DNA from: MFD04716-140 sp963703125 | Lineage (GTDB): Bacteria; Bacteroidota; Bacteroidia; Flavobacteriales; Flavobacteriaceae | Assembly (NCBI GenBank): GCA_963703125.1 | Contig: OY969790.1 | Location: 2,728,001 to 2,792,000 of the forward strand | Length of the DNA stretch: 64,000 nucleotides | Direction of reading: 5' to 3' | Shown: positions 49,997 through 58,763 of the stretch, piece by piece | How the letters are laid out: each line of letters begins with the position of its first letter | Position numbering within the stretch: the stretch's first letter is position 1 | Notes under the pieces: generated by a model | Databases searched by the model: none | What the model saw: only the letters and a program-made list of their open reading frames with translations | What the model was told of the DNA's origin: nothing | Translations under genes and position numbers: made by a program

Positions 49997-51039
49997 AGAA
50001 TATACTATATTATTTGGTTAAAATATGGGTCAGGGCCGGTCTATATCTCTACTTTGGCCAAATTAAAGTGAGCGGAATTGAAAAAATACCGGTCAACAAA
50101 CCCTTAATTCTGCTGCCCAATCATCAAAATGCACTGCTCGATGCGCTTTTAATTGCGGTAAATTGCAATAGAAAGCCTTATTTCCTTACTCGTTCGGATG
50201 TTTTCAAAAATAATTTTTTGAAAAATGTTTTTGGTTTCTTTCGAATGATTCCTATTTACCGTATTCGTGATGGTCGAAATTCGTTGGCAAATAATCAACA
50301 TATTTTCGATCAATGCTCCCATTTGCTCCAAAAAGAACAAGCGATTTTAATTTTCCCTGAAGCCAACCACAACATTAAGCGCAGAGTAAGGGTTTTAAGC
50401 AAGGGATTTACACGAATCATTTTGAACACCTTGGAAAATCAATGGGATATTGATATCCAATTGGTCCCGACAGGATTGAATTATAGGTCTGTGACTACAT
50501 TTCCCGATAGGGTAGCCATATATTATGGAAAGGCCATAGCTGTTCAAGATTTACTGGAAGTTTCTAATATTCAGGCATCTACAAATTGCATCAAGAATAC
50601 CATTTCTGCACAATTAAAATTGTTGACCACCCATATAGAAAATGAGGTTTCATACGAGCCTATAATAGAGCAGCTTAAGGCCAAAGGTGTAAACTACCTT
50701 GATCCTGCGGAGGTGAATAATTTAATTCCGTATTTAGATACAAAAGAGAACAAGGCCAAAAATGATAGACTGAAGTCTGATTTCAAGTGGTATAAGGCTC
50801 TAATGGTCCTCTTCAATTTACCAATATTCTTTGTTTGGAGAGCCTTTATAAAACCCACGATCAAAGAACCTGAATTTTTAGGAACTATGCGTTTTGCTTG
50901 TTCTATGTTTTTATTCCCAATTTACTTTGTTCTTCTTTTTATCGTGCTCCAATTGGTTTGGAACACTACTTCGGCAGTGTCCATCTTAATTGGTATTTTT
51001 GTGTTCAATTGGGCTTACGTGAAACTTGTCAAAGGCTAA
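49993..51039 (+). CDS. Lysophospholipid acyltransferase family protein
   Basis: A 348-residue membrane-associated acyltransferase of the PlsC superfamily. The catalytic box reads LPNHQNALLDALLI near residue 38, in which His and Asp are five residues apart rather than the classic four; I recall the same spacing in related Bacteroidota proteins. The second block LIFPEANHNIKRRVRVLSKG near residue 120 binds the glycerol phosphate. Two C-terminal membrane helices follow (about 295-345). The start is TTG 49993, overlapping the BASS gene stop by 4 bp. It probably acylates a lysophospholipid or an aminolipid precursor. Confidence 0.85.
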   Translation: MKNILYYLVKIWVRAGLYLYFGQIKVSGIEKIPVNKPLILLPNHQNALLDALLIAVNCNRKPYFLTRSDVFKNNFLKNVFGFFRMIPIYRIRDGRNSLANNQHIFDQCSHLLQKEQAILIFPEANHNIKRRVRVLSKGFTRIILNTLENQWDIDIQLVPTGLNYRSVTTFPDRVAIYYGKAIAVQDLLEVSNIQASTNCIKNTISAQLKLLTTHIENEVSYEPIIEQLKAKGVNYLDPAEVNNLIPYLDTKENKAKNDRLKSDFKWYKALMVLFNLPIFFVWRAFIKPTIKEPEFLGTMRFACSMFLFPIYFVLLFIVLQLVWNTTSAVSILIGIFVFNWAYVKLVKG

Positions 51040-51049
51040 ATTCCCGGAT

Positions 51050-52012
51050 TTAGTTGTATTTTTTTCGATATTCAATAGGAGACATATCGGTATGTTTCTT
51101 AAAAACATCGCGAAATGCTTTGGTATCTGAATAACCTACCTCAAACATGACCTCGCTCACATTCTTATGCCCTCTTTCCAATTCTTGTTTTGCGGCCTCA
51201 ACTTTAACACGTTGCATATACTCCATCACAGTATTATGGGTTGCTTTTTTAAATCTGCGCTCCAAAGTGCGCCGACCCAGGCTAAATTTGTCGCTTAGGG
51301 TTTCAACGGTTATTCTTTCTTCAAAATTCTTCTCCAAAAATTCCTGCACTTTCAATACGGCATGATCCTCATGTTCTCTTTGGCCGCGAAAAATCATAAA
51401 CGGCGCTTGGCTATTCTTGTTCATATCAAGTAAGAAAAATTTGGATGCTAGTATGGCCATTTCCTTCGTTGTATATTTTTCCACGAGGTAGAGTAGTAAG
51501 TTCCAGAACAAATTGGCTCCTCCGCTAGTGTAAAGTCCATTTTGGTCGGTTAGAACTTTATCGCCTTGAAGCTCCACTTCGGGAAATCTTATTTTAAATT
51601 CATTGGTGAACATCCAATGGGTAGAGCATGATTTCCGATTTAAAAGTCCTGTCGAAGCCAATAGAAAAGATCCTATACAGAAACTGGCAATTTCGACCCC
51701 TTCATTATATTTATCATTTATCCAAGGAATCATTTCTTTGTTGACATCTAAAGAATAACTTAAATTCTGACCAATTGGCGGAATAATGATGAGATCTGTC
51801 TTTGTAACGTCTTTGAGCAGTAAATGAGTGTTGATATTTACCAATCCACCACTTAGGGAAACCGTTTTGTTTAGACCTGCCAATTGTACTTTGAAGGGTT
51901 CTGGAAGTCCAGCCTCCAAATGAAAACGGTTGACCGCAGAGAACATATAATTGGCACCATCTATACCTGAAAGTATAGCGGTTTCCGGAACTAGGATGGT
52001 AATAATTTTCAT
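51050..52012 (-). CDS. GlxA-type transcriptional regulator (DJ-1/PfpI plus AraC HTH)
   Basis: A 320-residue regulator. Residues 1-190 are a DJ-1/PfpI-like domain (ITILVPETAILSGIDGAN, IIIPPIGQN, and the elbow EIASFCIGSFLLASTGLL with cysteine near residue 112). Residues 215-318 are a double helix-turn-helix of the AraC family (LSDKFSLGRRTLERRFKKAT, then VSEVMFEVGYSDTKAFRDVF). ATG 52012 is chosen because it opens the first strand; a further 26 residues upstream are unlikely. It is divergent from an eight-gene operon with only 137 bp between the starts, so it is the natural candidate to regulate it. Confidence 0.92.
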   Translation of the reverse strand: MKIITILVPETAILSGIDGANYMFSAVNRFHLEAGLPEPFKVQLAGLNKTVSLSGGLVNINTHLLLKDVTKTDLIIIPPIGQNLSYSLDVNKEMIPWINDKYNEGVEIASFCIGSFLLASTGLLNRKSCSTHWMFTNEFKIRFPEVELQGDKVLTDQNGLYTSGGANLFWNLLLYLVEKYTTKEMAILASKFFLLDMNKNSQAPFMIFRGQREHEDHAVLKVQEFLEKNFEERITVETLSDKFSLGRRTLERRFKKATHNTVMEYMQRVKVEAAKQELERGHKNVSEVMFEVGYSDTKAFRDVFKKHTDMSPIEYRKKYN

Positions 52013-52112
52013 GAAAGTCACAATATTTTGCACAATAAATATATAAAATCTATGTCGCAAACAACCTGAAAGGTTGTCGCAATTGCACACAAAAGAATCA
52101 GTAATTGGTCAT

Positions 52113-52120
52113 TATCTTTG
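52113..52120 (+). promoter_or_regulatory. -7 promoter box of the eight-gene operon
   Basis: TATCTTTG is a full TAnnTTTG match located 29 bp before the DinB gene start. No similar box is evident in the following gaps, which are at most 47 bp, so this is the likely sole promoter of the unit to 55638. Confidence 0.55.
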
Positions 52121-52148
52121 ATATGTAGTTAATTAGTAATGTGATTGT

Positions 52149-52673
52149 ATGCAACTAAATTTTTACAACTCGCAACTAGATCGTACAATAGGTTTCTGGT
52201 CAAATGCCTTGGTAGGTTATAAAGAAGAAGATTTGCTGATACAACCTCACGGAAATCAATGGTCCATAGGTCAGTTATTCATGCATTTAATTGAAGAAAC
52301 AAATTGGTTTTTGGATCAAGTCGAAATTTGCATGGACTCCAATAAGAATTCAAAGGAAAAAATGGCGGAAAAGGCGAAAAAGATGTTTCAATTAAATGAA
52401 TTTCCCGATGAGCGGATAAAAGGAATGGCAACCCTTGATAATGTGCCCCAACCAAGAAATAAAACGGAGCTAACGGGAGATTTTTTGACTTTGGGAAATA
52501 GAGCATCAGAAATTGGTGAACGATTATTAAAGAGCAATTCAAGGAGCAAAACACAACATCCTGGACTTGGATTCTTTAGTGCTGCAGAATGGTTTCAATA
52601 TGCGGAAATGCACATAAGGCATCACACAAAGCAAAAGGCTAGAATAGATTCGTACTTGAAGTCCATAATTTGA
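52149..52673 (+). CDS. DinB family protein
   Basis: A 174-residue four-helix DinB/YfiT-type protein. Histidines at plausible metal positions are seen: GQLFMHLIEETNWF near residue 42 and EMHIRHHTKQKARI near residue 157. Members are metal-dependent hydrolases or thiol transferases that act on reactive compounds; the substrate is unknown. It is the first gene of the operon behind the -7 box at 52113 and divergent from the GlxA-type regulator. Codon use is like that of the neighbours. Confidence 0.85.
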   Translation: MQLNFYNSQLDRTIGFWSNALVGYKEEDLLIQPHGNQWSIGQLFMHLIEETNWFLDQVEICMDSNKNSKEKMAEKAKKMFQLNEFPDERIKGMATLDNVPQPRNKTELTGDFLTLGNRASEIGERLLKSNSRSKTQHPGLGFFSAAEWFQYAEMHIRHHTKQKARIDSYLKSII

Positions 52674-52700
52674 ACCGTTGAACAGATAAATAGTTAAGAA

Positions 52701-53108
52701 ATGGAAATTTTTGAACTTAAGGAAGGCATCAAAGTGCATTACATAAAGTCAAAGGCCTTTCCCGATGGTGTAAAGGAGTCACATGATAAGATACATTCCC
52801 TTGTGCCATATTCGCATGACCGCAATTATTTTGGAATTTCTTATATGCAGCAAGATGGTTCCATTATTTATAAAGCAGCAGCTGAAGAACTTATAAAAGG
52901 TGAACTAAGCAAACATAATCTGAATGATTTTTTGATTGAAAAAGGGAACTACATTTCAATAATGATCTATAATTTTATAGATAACCTGCCCGAATTTTTA
53001 CCAACTTTCCAAACACTTATGGCGCATCCAAACATTGACCCGAAAGGTGCTTGTATTGAATGGTACTTGAAGGATAAGGATTGCAGGTGCATGGTTAAAT
53101 TGGTATGA
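52701..53108 (+). CDS. GyrI-like small-molecule-binding domain protein (putative)
   Basis: A 135-residue single-domain protein. The pattern (NYFGISYMQQDGSIIYKAAAE near residue 50, ISIMIYNFIDNL near residue 90, then GACIEWYLKDKDCRCMVKL at the end) resembles the effector-binding SOUL/GyrI-like domain that Bacteroidota carry without a DNA-binding part. There is no HTH and no signal peptide. It may bind a hydrophobic cation or metabolite. It is the second gene of the operon, 27 bp after DinB. The family call is tentative. Confidence 0.65.
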   Translation: MEIFELKEGIKVHYIKSKAFPDGVKESHDKIHSLVPYSHDRNYFGISYMQQDGSIIYKAAAEELIKGELSKHNLNDFLIEKGNYISIMIYNFIDNLPEFLPTFQTLMAHPNIDPKGACIEWYLKDKDCRCMVKLV

Positions 53109-53123
53109 TTTAAAAAACAACAT

Positions 53124-53543
53124 ATGAAAGCTAAAAAAACAATTAAAATAGAAACAACAGTGAACGTTCCTATTGATAAAGTATGGGGTTATTGGTCCGA
53201 GCCACGGCATATTATGAATTGGTGCAATGCCTCACCTGATTGGCATACGCCAAAAGCGGATAATGACCTTAAAGTGGGCGGCAAGTTCAACACCCGTATG
53301 GAAGCCAAGGATGGTAGTTTTGGGTTTGATTTCTGGGGGATTTATGATACAATTATTCAAAATAAGAACATTGCCTATACCATGGGCGATGGAAGAAAAG
53401 TAAATATCGATTTTAAGGAAATAGGTGGAAGGGTCAAAATAGTTGAAATTTTCGAACCGGAAAACGAGAACCCATTGGAAATGCAAAAAGACGGGTGGCA
53501 GGCAATTCTTACCAACTTTAAGAACTATGCTGAAGAGCATTAG
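53124..53543 (+). CDS. SRPBCC/AHSA1 domain protein
   Basis: A 139-residue START-like (AHSA1) protein with the opening IKIETTVNVPIDKVWGYWSEP and central IMNWCNASPDWHTPKADNDL, ending with GWQAILTNFKNYAEE. These folds form a deep hydrophobic ligand pocket; bacterial members occur with stress and detoxification genes. The substrate is unknown. It is the third gene of the operon, with a 15-bp gap before it and a 47-bp gap after it. Confidence 0.9.
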   Translation: MKAKKTIKIETTVNVPIDKVWGYWSEPRHIMNWCNASPDWHTPKADNDLKVGGKFNTRMEAKDGSFGFDFWGIYDTIIQNKNIAYTMGDGRKVNIDFKEIGGRVKIVEIFEPENENPLEMQKDGWQAILTNFKNYAEEH

Positions 53544-53590
53544 CAAGTTCTTGTGAAAGGTTTTTCAAAAATTGATTTAATAACTTTATT

Positions 53591-54430
53591 ATGAAAAATT
53601 CAATTTATCCATGTATTTGGTTTAATGGAAATGCGAAAGAAGCTGCCCAATTTTATGGTTCGGTTTTCAAAAATTCGATTTTAACTTCTGAGAATCCCAT
53701 TGTAGTCAATTTTGAAATTGATGGCGTAAAGTTTATGGGCTTGAACGGGGGCCCTCAATTCAAGCCTAACCCTACACTTTCATTCTATGTAATCTGTGAA
53801 TCTGATGAAGAAATAGAGAAGGTTTGGGGCAATCTTTTAAAGAACGGAAAGATGATGATGCCATTGACCGCATATGATTGGAGCGAAAAGTATGGCTGGG
53901 TAGAAGACCAATTTGGTGTTTCATGGCAACTTACCTTAGGCAACAAAAAAGAAATGGGTCAGAAAGTCGTACCAGCGTTAATGTTTACGGGAAATCAATT
54001 TGGTAGGGGCAAGGAGGCAATGGACTTTTATACTTCAATTTTTAAGGATTCCAAAGAACATTTTATTTTTCCATACGACGCGTCGGATAAATTGCAAGGA
54101 GGTAAAATTGCCCATGCACAGTTTGGTTTGCTAAATCAAAAATTCATTATAATGGATAGTGGGCATATGCATAATTTTGCCTTTACTGAAGGATTTTCAT
54201 TGGTGGTAAGTTGCGATACACAAGATGAAATAGATCAGTACTGGAGCAAATTGTCTGAGGGTGGTAGCGAAAGTCAATGCGGTTGGCTAAAGGATAAATT
54301 TGGTTTTTCATGGCAAATAGTCCCATCAATACTTGGCAAATTAATGAGTGACCCTATAAAAGCGGACCGGGTTATGCAAGTGGTCATGAAATCCATAAAA
54401 TTTGATATTAAGGAATTAATGGAAGCATAA
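53591..54430 (+). CDS. VOC family protein with two PhnB-type domains
   Basis: A 279-residue protein made of two vicinal-oxygen-chelate domains. Each opens with a similar unit: CIWFNGNAKEAAQFYGSVF at about 9 and ALMFTGNQFGRGKEAMDFY at about 131. Each ends with a matching KFGFSWQ-type segment: DQFGVSWQLTLG and KDKFGFSWQIVPS. This is the pattern often labelled 3-demethylubiquinone-9 3-methyltransferase domain, a name that should not be read as activity. No strict set of metal ligands is evident. It is the fourth gene of the operon. Confidence 0.88.
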   Translation: MKNSIYPCIWFNGNAKEAAQFYGSVFKNSILTSENPIVVNFEIDGVKFMGLNGGPQFKPNPTLSFYVICESDEEIEKVWGNLLKNGKMMMPLTAYDWSEKYGWVEDQFGVSWQLTLGNKKEMGQKVVPALMFTGNQFGRGKEAMDFYTSIFKDSKEHFIFPYDASDKLQGGKIAHAQFGLLNQKFIIMDSGHMHNFAFTEGFSLVVSCDTQDEIDQYWSKLSEGGSESQCGWLKDKFGFSWQIVPSILGKLMSDPIKADRVMQVVMKSIKFDIKELMEA

Positions 54431-54445
54431 AACAATAAAAACAGT

Positions 54446-54820
54446 ATGAATACTTCAAAATCTACAACTATTGATGAATACATTTCATCATTTCCAATTG
54501 ATGTTCAAAAGGTATTGGAAGAAGTCCGTCATAAAATAGGATCAATCGCTCCTGAAGCCCAGGAAACAATTAGTTATGCAATACCCACATTTGATTTGAA
54601 CGGAAAGCACCTGATCCATTTTGCAGGTTTTAAAAACCATATTGGGTTATATCCCACTCCGGTGGGAATGGAGCAATTTAAAGATGATTTTGCAGACTAT
54701 AAAACTGGCAAGGGTTCGGTGCAATTCCCTTTAAATGAGCCAATGCCAATGGATTTGATTGCCAAAATCGTGAAGTTTAGATTGGAATCTATGAAGCAAC
54801 CTGCTAAAGGCAAAAAGTAA
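54446..54820 (+). CDS. DUF1801 family protein (YdhG-like)
   Basis: A 124-residue protein with the DUF1801 signature: IDEYISSFPIDVQKVLEEVR near residue 8, PEAQETISYAIPTFDLNG near residue 35, then HIGLYPTPVG and FPLNEPMPMDLIAKIVKFR. The fold is related to the frataxin-like YdhG proteins; an iron-chaperone role has been proposed for relatives but is unproven here. It is the fifth gene of the operon. Its stop codon is immediately followed by the next ATG, with no gap. Confidence 0.9.
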   Translation: MNTSKSTTIDEYISSFPIDVQKVLEEVRHKIGSIAPEAQETISYAIPTFDLNGKHLIHFAGFKNHIGLYPTPVGMEQFKDDFADYKTGKGSVQFPLNEPMPMDLIAKIVKFRLESMKQPAKGKK

Positions 54821-55027
54821 ATGTCCAAGTTACAGGAATCAAATAAGTTGTTTTCAATGTTAGCGTCGCCTGCTCAAAGGGCCTTACGAAATAATAACAT
54901 TCTTAACTTACACCAATTGGCACGATATACGGAAAAGGAGATTTTGAGTTTTCATGGAATGGGAAAATCATCCATACCTAAACTCCGAAAGCTTTTACAA
55001 GAAAATGCATTAAATTTTAAACAATAA
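54821..55027 (+). CDS. Orphan RNA polymerase alpha-CTD-like helix-hairpin-helix protein
   Basis: A 68-residue protein whose sequence fits the C-terminal domain of RNA polymerase alpha: LASPAQRALRNNNILNLHQL, then ARYTEKEILSFHGMGKSSI, which holds the helix-hairpin-helix GMGKSSIPKLRKLL. It lacks the N-terminal assembly domain of RpoA, so it cannot be a polymerase subunit in the normal sense. It probably binds DNA or another protein. The gene abuts the DUF1801 gene with no intervening base (stop then ATG), strong evidence of one operon. Confidence 0.85.
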   Translation: MSKLQESNKLFSMLASPAQRALRNNNILNLHQLARYTEKEILSFHGMGKSSIPKLRKLLQENALNFKQ

Positions 55028-55039
55028 AAAATCCATATT

Positions 55040-55414
55040 ATGAAAACCAACAAAATTATTTTTTGGACCGCTACAAGTATTATTTTTTTGATGGAAGGGG
55101 TTATGCCCGCATTATCATCGCAAACAGAACTTGCCAAGGAAGGTATTCGTCATTTGGGATATCCTGAATATTTTGGAAATGCTCTTGTTGTTTTTAAAGT
55201 TCTAGGTTCCTTGGTCTTGATCATACCCCAAATCCCAAAAAGAATAAAAGAGTGGGCCTATGCAGGTTTTGCATTTGACTTTATTTTTGCTTCAATTAGC
55301 CATGGAGCGGTAGATGGACTTGATTTTCAAACATTTTTTCCCTTGATTATTTTTGGAATCTTGATTGTTTCTTATGTGTACTATCATAAGTTAAATTCTT
55401 CAAACGCTAATTAG
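55040..55414 (+). CDS. DoxX family membrane protein
   Basis: A 124-residue four-helix membrane protein of the DoxX/DoxD-like superfamily. Seen: helix 1 IIFWTATSIIFLMEGVMPAL, the conserved GIRHLGYPEYFGNALVVFKVLG block, LVLIIPQIPKRIKEWAYAGFA, and helix 4 FFPLIIFGILIVSYVYY. Relatives are poorly characterised and sometimes linked to redox or thiol stress. It is the seventh gene and the only clear membrane protein of the operon, 12 bp after the alpha-CTD-like gene. Confidence 0.9.
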   Translation: MKTNKIIFWTATSIIFLMEGVMPALSSQTELAKEGIRHLGYPEYFGNALVVFKVLGSLVLIIPQIPKRIKEWAYAGFAFDFIFASISHGAVDGLDFQTFFPLIIFGILIVSYVYYHKLNSSNAN

Positions 55415-55419
55415 GCAAC

Positions 55420-55638
55420 ATGTCTTTTCAAGCTTATCTTGATAATATTCAGTCAAAAACAAGTAAAAGTGCTTCTGACTTTAAAGAAATGGCCGAAAGA
55501 AAAGGTTTTACCGAGAACGGTAAAATAAAAACATCGGTCAAGGCGACTCAAATTACCGACTGGTTGAAAGATGATTTCAAACTTGGGCATGGCCATGTTA
55601 TGGCAATATATGCCCTTTTAAAAGGAAAGGAGATTTAG
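55420..55638 (+). CDS. DUF4287 protein
   Basis: A 72-residue soluble protein with the DUF4287 pattern: MSFQAYLDNIQSKTSKSASD, then DFKEMAERKGF, and a C-terminal block ITDWLKDDFKLGHGHVMAIY. The domain is widespread next to AHSA1 and DUF1801 genes and has no known function. It is the last gene of the operon, 5 bp after doxX; the following gene is convergent. Confidence 0.9.
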   Translation: MSFQAYLDNIQSKTSKSASDFKEMAERKGFTENGKIKTSVKATQITDWLKDDFKLGHGHVMAIYALLKGKEI

Positions 55639-55688
55639 TTGTTTCAAAAGAAAAATAGAAGGCTCTCCTTTGAAATGCGATTGGATTC

Positions 55689-58211
55689 TTACATCATTCC
55701 CCCGAAGAAAATTGCGTTCATCAATAATTTGTTCGTTCCGTACCAAAAGGCCCTAAAATTGGTATTGTCAGTAAAAACAATGACATGACCTTTTCCAAGC
55801 TTTTTTACTTGAAATGGAACCGAATTTTTGAGAAGCTTTAGATTTTCTTCTGATATATACCCGCTCAAAAGAGGATTGTTGGTATACTGAATGGGGTTGT
55901 TGTAACTATCCTTATCAGGTTCAATGTAAATATTGGAATCCCTGAAAAGTGGCAATATGTTGTTCTTATAACCAAAATTAATGGGGTGCGATCGATCTAT
56001 TTTTGCTTCAAAAATGGCTCCTCCGGTTACTTGGGCTCCCAAAAAGTCCCTTTTTTCTCCAAAAGAAATATTCTTTGCAACAAGGGTATCTTTTTTGAAA
56101 TTTAGTTTTATCAGTTCGTTTTTATCAAACCATTCGGCTGCGTTCATAAACCCAATAATAGTACCGCCTTCTTTGGTCCATTGAATAATTTTTTCAGCTG
56201 CTTTCTTGTCCAGGGCACTTCCCCAAGAATTGGGAAGGATAATTGCCGTGTAGCGATTTAAATCAGCACCATTAAAATCTCTCGTATCTAATTTGGTTAG
56301 TTTCATATCGTACCGTTGATCAAAAAGATGCCAAATTTCACCGGCATCGTTATAAGTGATGCCATAACCAATTACCAGTGCGACTTCTTGTTTTTTCAAT
56401 GCCTCAAAATCCCCGCTTCCTAAGTCGATACCCTTTGTAAGTCCCGTTGAGACAGCGGTAATTTCAATTTTACTTTCTTTGGCAATGGTATCCAAAACCG
56501 CATACAATTCTTTAGAATCCAGATCTTGATTTTGAACAGGTATCATAATGGTGCCATAATCATATCGTTTACTCTCAAGGGTAAACGGAGATTTTCCCAC
56601 TTTTGCCCGAATACCTTTATTTAAAATGGCATTAAGGGCCTTCGGCGTGTAATATTCGTTCCACTCGAACAGATAGGCATAGTTACTTTGTGAATCGACC
56701 CCTCCTTTTAGTGGTTGGAAATCTGTAATTTCTAACCCTACATTGCTCAATGAACCTAATTCTTCATAGTCAAGATTGAAGGCCATAGGGAAAGTCCATG
56801 CAGAGATATCATAGAAAAGACTGTCTGTGAAAGTTGTGCGCTTCTCGAACATGGCGTTGATCAGTCTCGGATTTTTCTGGTCCATAGGTACCACATAACT
56901 TTTTCCTTTTACAAATGATTTACCATTTATTGTTACGTCATTTTTCAGCTCGTTGAATTTTATCTTGTGCCTATCCAATATTTCGGCTAAACTCCAAGCC
57001 TTGGCTGCATCCTTGCTGTCACCAAAAACGATAGCTTTCACTTTGTTTTTAGTGGCTTCGTTCCGCACATCCCGATAATAATCTCTTTGATATTCCAGGA
57101 TTTTCACCCTCATATTTTTAGCGGCCTCTATGGTTGAAAGGGCTGTGGTAAATTGATTGCGAATCGTAAAAGGAAAAGTAAGAAGTCCGTTTTCACTTTC
57201 TTGAATGTGTCCTCTGGAACTTGCCTGTTCAAATAATATTCCTATGGTGCCATTTACATCGGGGAATGTGGAACCTTTCCCATAATAGTAGTCGTCATAA
57301 CCTTCTTCGGAATAATATAGGGAACCGATATTATCTAGGGCCTTGGCATGGTATGTGCCAATTTCGGTGGTCAGTTCCTGATTTATTTTAGGGGTCAATG
57401 GGTGTACCCGGGTTGGTTCGCCTGGTTGAAAAAAGAAGGTTGAGTTGGTACCCATCTCATGGTGATCTGTAAGTATATTGGGTAACCAATTGTGATACGT
57501 TTCTATTCTGGCCCTACTTTCAGGCAGTTGCACAGGTAGCCAATCCCGGTTCACATCAAACCAATAATGATTGGTGCGGCCACCTGGCCAAACTTCGTGA
57601 TATTCCCTGTCATTCGGATCGGGGTTGAGGTTCTGCGCCTTGTGCATATTCGCCCAATACGCAAAACGTTGGAGTCCGTCAGGATTGAATGATGGGTCCA
57701 ACAAAATGACCATATCCTTCAGTTTAGCCTCTATACCAGGTCCTTGTGCAGCAGCTAAGTAATAGGCGTACGCCAAGCTGGCATTGGATCCACTTGGTTC
57801 GTTTCCATGAACAGAAAATCCCTGATATACTACGATGGGTTGGTCCTGAACCGAAATTTGAGAACCGGTCTTTTCGGAAAGCGCAATATGGTCCAGTTTT
57901 ATTTTATCTATTTTTTGATGATTTTGGGGCGAGGTTATTGTAAGTAACAAAATGGGTCTGCCTTCAAAGGTCTCGCCTCGGTTTTCAATAGTTATACGAT
58001 CACTGACCTTGGCCAGGGTTTGCATGTAAAAGACCAGTTTGTCGTGAGTAACATGCCATTCGCCCACCTCATGACCAATAATATCTTTTGGTGTGGGAAT
58101 ATTTTTATCATAACTAGTATCTTTTGGCAGATAATAACTTAAATCAAAAGATTCTTGCGCAAAGGCATTTTGTGCGAGAGCGAAGAATAAAAATAGGAAT
58201 GTTTTTTTCAT
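55689..58211 (-). CDS. Exported M14 family zinc carboxypeptidase
   Basis: An 840-residue secreted metallopeptidase with signal MKKTFLFLFFALAQNAFAQ. The zinc site is visible: VHGNEPSGSNASLAYA (HxxE) near residue 135 and ILTDHHEMGTNSTFFFQ (second His) near residue 250; substrate-binding residues lie in FNPDGLQRFAYWAN and NRDWLPVQLPESR. The M14 domain covers about 40-370, and a long C-terminal part, with a class I glutaminase-like domain, runs to 840. It is a single gene, with a terminator of the upstream gene just before it. Confidence 0.92.
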   Translation of the reverse strand: MKKTFLFLFFALAQNAFAQESFDLSYYLPKDTSYDKNIPTPKDIIGHEVGEWHVTHDKLVFYMQTLAKVSDRITIENRGETFEGRPILLLTITSPQNHQKIDKIKLDHIALSEKTGSQISVQDQPIVVYQGFSVHGNEPSGSNASLAYAYYLAAAQGPGIEAKLKDMVILLDPSFNPDGLQRFAYWANMHKAQNLNPDPNDREYHEVWPGGRTNHYWFDVNRDWLPVQLPESRARIETYHNWLPNILTDHHEMGTNSTFFFQPGEPTRVHPLTPKINQELTTEIGTYHAKALDNIGSLYYSEEGYDDYYYGKGSTFPDVNGTIGILFEQASSRGHIQESENGLLTFPFTIRNQFTTALSTIEAAKNMRVKILEYQRDYYRDVRNEATKNKVKAIVFGDSKDAAKAWSLAEILDRHKIKFNELKNDVTINGKSFVKGKSYVVPMDQKNPRLINAMFEKRTTFTDSLFYDISAWTFPMAFNLDYEELGSLSNVGLEITDFQPLKGGVDSQSNYAYLFEWNEYYTPKALNAILNKGIRAKVGKSPFTLESKRYDYGTIMIPVQNQDLDSKELYAVLDTIAKESKIEITAVSTGLTKGIDLGSGDFEALKKQEVALVIGYGITYNDAGEIWHLFDQRYDMKLTKLDTRDFNGADLNRYTAIILPNSWGSALDKKAAEKIIQWTKEGGTIIGFMNAAEWFDKNELIKLNFKKDTLVAKNISFGEKRDFLGAQVTGGAIFEAKIDRSHPINFGYKNNILPLFRDSNIYIEPDKDSYNNPIQYTNNPLLSGYISEENLKLLKNSVPFQVKKLGKGHVIVFTDNTNFRAFWYGTNKLLMNAIFFGGMM

Positions 58212-58245
58212 AGTAACTTGGAATGGATCAATTATATAAATAAAA

Positions 58246-58270
58246 AGCGACCCTACTTTATAGGGTCGCT
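58246..58270 (-). terminator. Terminator of the DUF3276 gene
   Basis: A perfect 10-bp stem, AGCGACCCTA (58246-58255) and TAGGGTCGCT (58261-58270), with a 5-nt loop. On the minus strand it continues into TTTTTATTTATATA. It lies 27 bp after the DUF3276 stop. Confidence 0.88.
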
Positions 58271-58296
58271 CGTGTTTCTTAAATTATCATAATCAT

Positions 58297-58680
58297 TTAA
58301 ATATCTTCAAAATCCAAATCAGTAAAGCTGTCGGTAGATTTTGCTTCGATTTTTTCAAAGGATTCTTGTTCTTCTTCCTCCTTTTTAAAATCTTTTTGAT
58401 GCCTTTCCGAAATTACCTCGGACCCTTTCTCACCGACAATATATTCCATCATTTCATCAACATGCTCCTTAAAGGCCACAAAATCTTCTTTATAAAGATA
58501 TATTTTGTGTTTTTTGTAATGAAAAGACCCATCATCATGAGTGAATTTTTTGCTCTCGGTAATCGTAAGGTAGTAGTCTCCTGCCTTGGTGCTTCTAACA
58601 TCAAAAAAATATGTTCTTCTCCCCGCTCTTAATACTTTGGAATAAATTTCTTCCTGATCTCCTAAATCTTTTTCGCCCAT
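58297..58680 (-). CDS. PUR family DNA/RNA-binding protein (DUF3276)
   Basis: A 127-residue nucleic-acid-binding protein of the Bacteroidota PUR-alpha-like group. The PUR repeat is seen as VLRAGRRTYFFDVRSTKAGDYYLTITES, then KKHKIYLYKEDFVAFKEHVD, followed by an acidic, charged tail (KEEEEQESFEKIEAK). Such proteins form dimers and bind single-stranded DNA or RNA. It lies downstream of the ABC transporter gene on the same strand, with 83 bp between them, and ends in a strong hairpin. Confidence 0.9.
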   Translation of the reverse strand: MGEKDLGDQEEIYSKVLRAGRRTYFFDVRSTKAGDYYLTITESKKFTHDDGSFHYKKHKIYLYKEDFVAFKEHVDEMMEYIVGEKGSEVISERHQKDFKKEEEEQESFEKIEAKSTDSFTDLDFEDI

Positions 58681-58763
58681 TTCGTCAATTGTAGTTAACC
58701 TAAATAATTAAGGTGTTTATCCTTCAAAAATGGAAAAAAAAAGCGTATCCAGCAACAATATTG

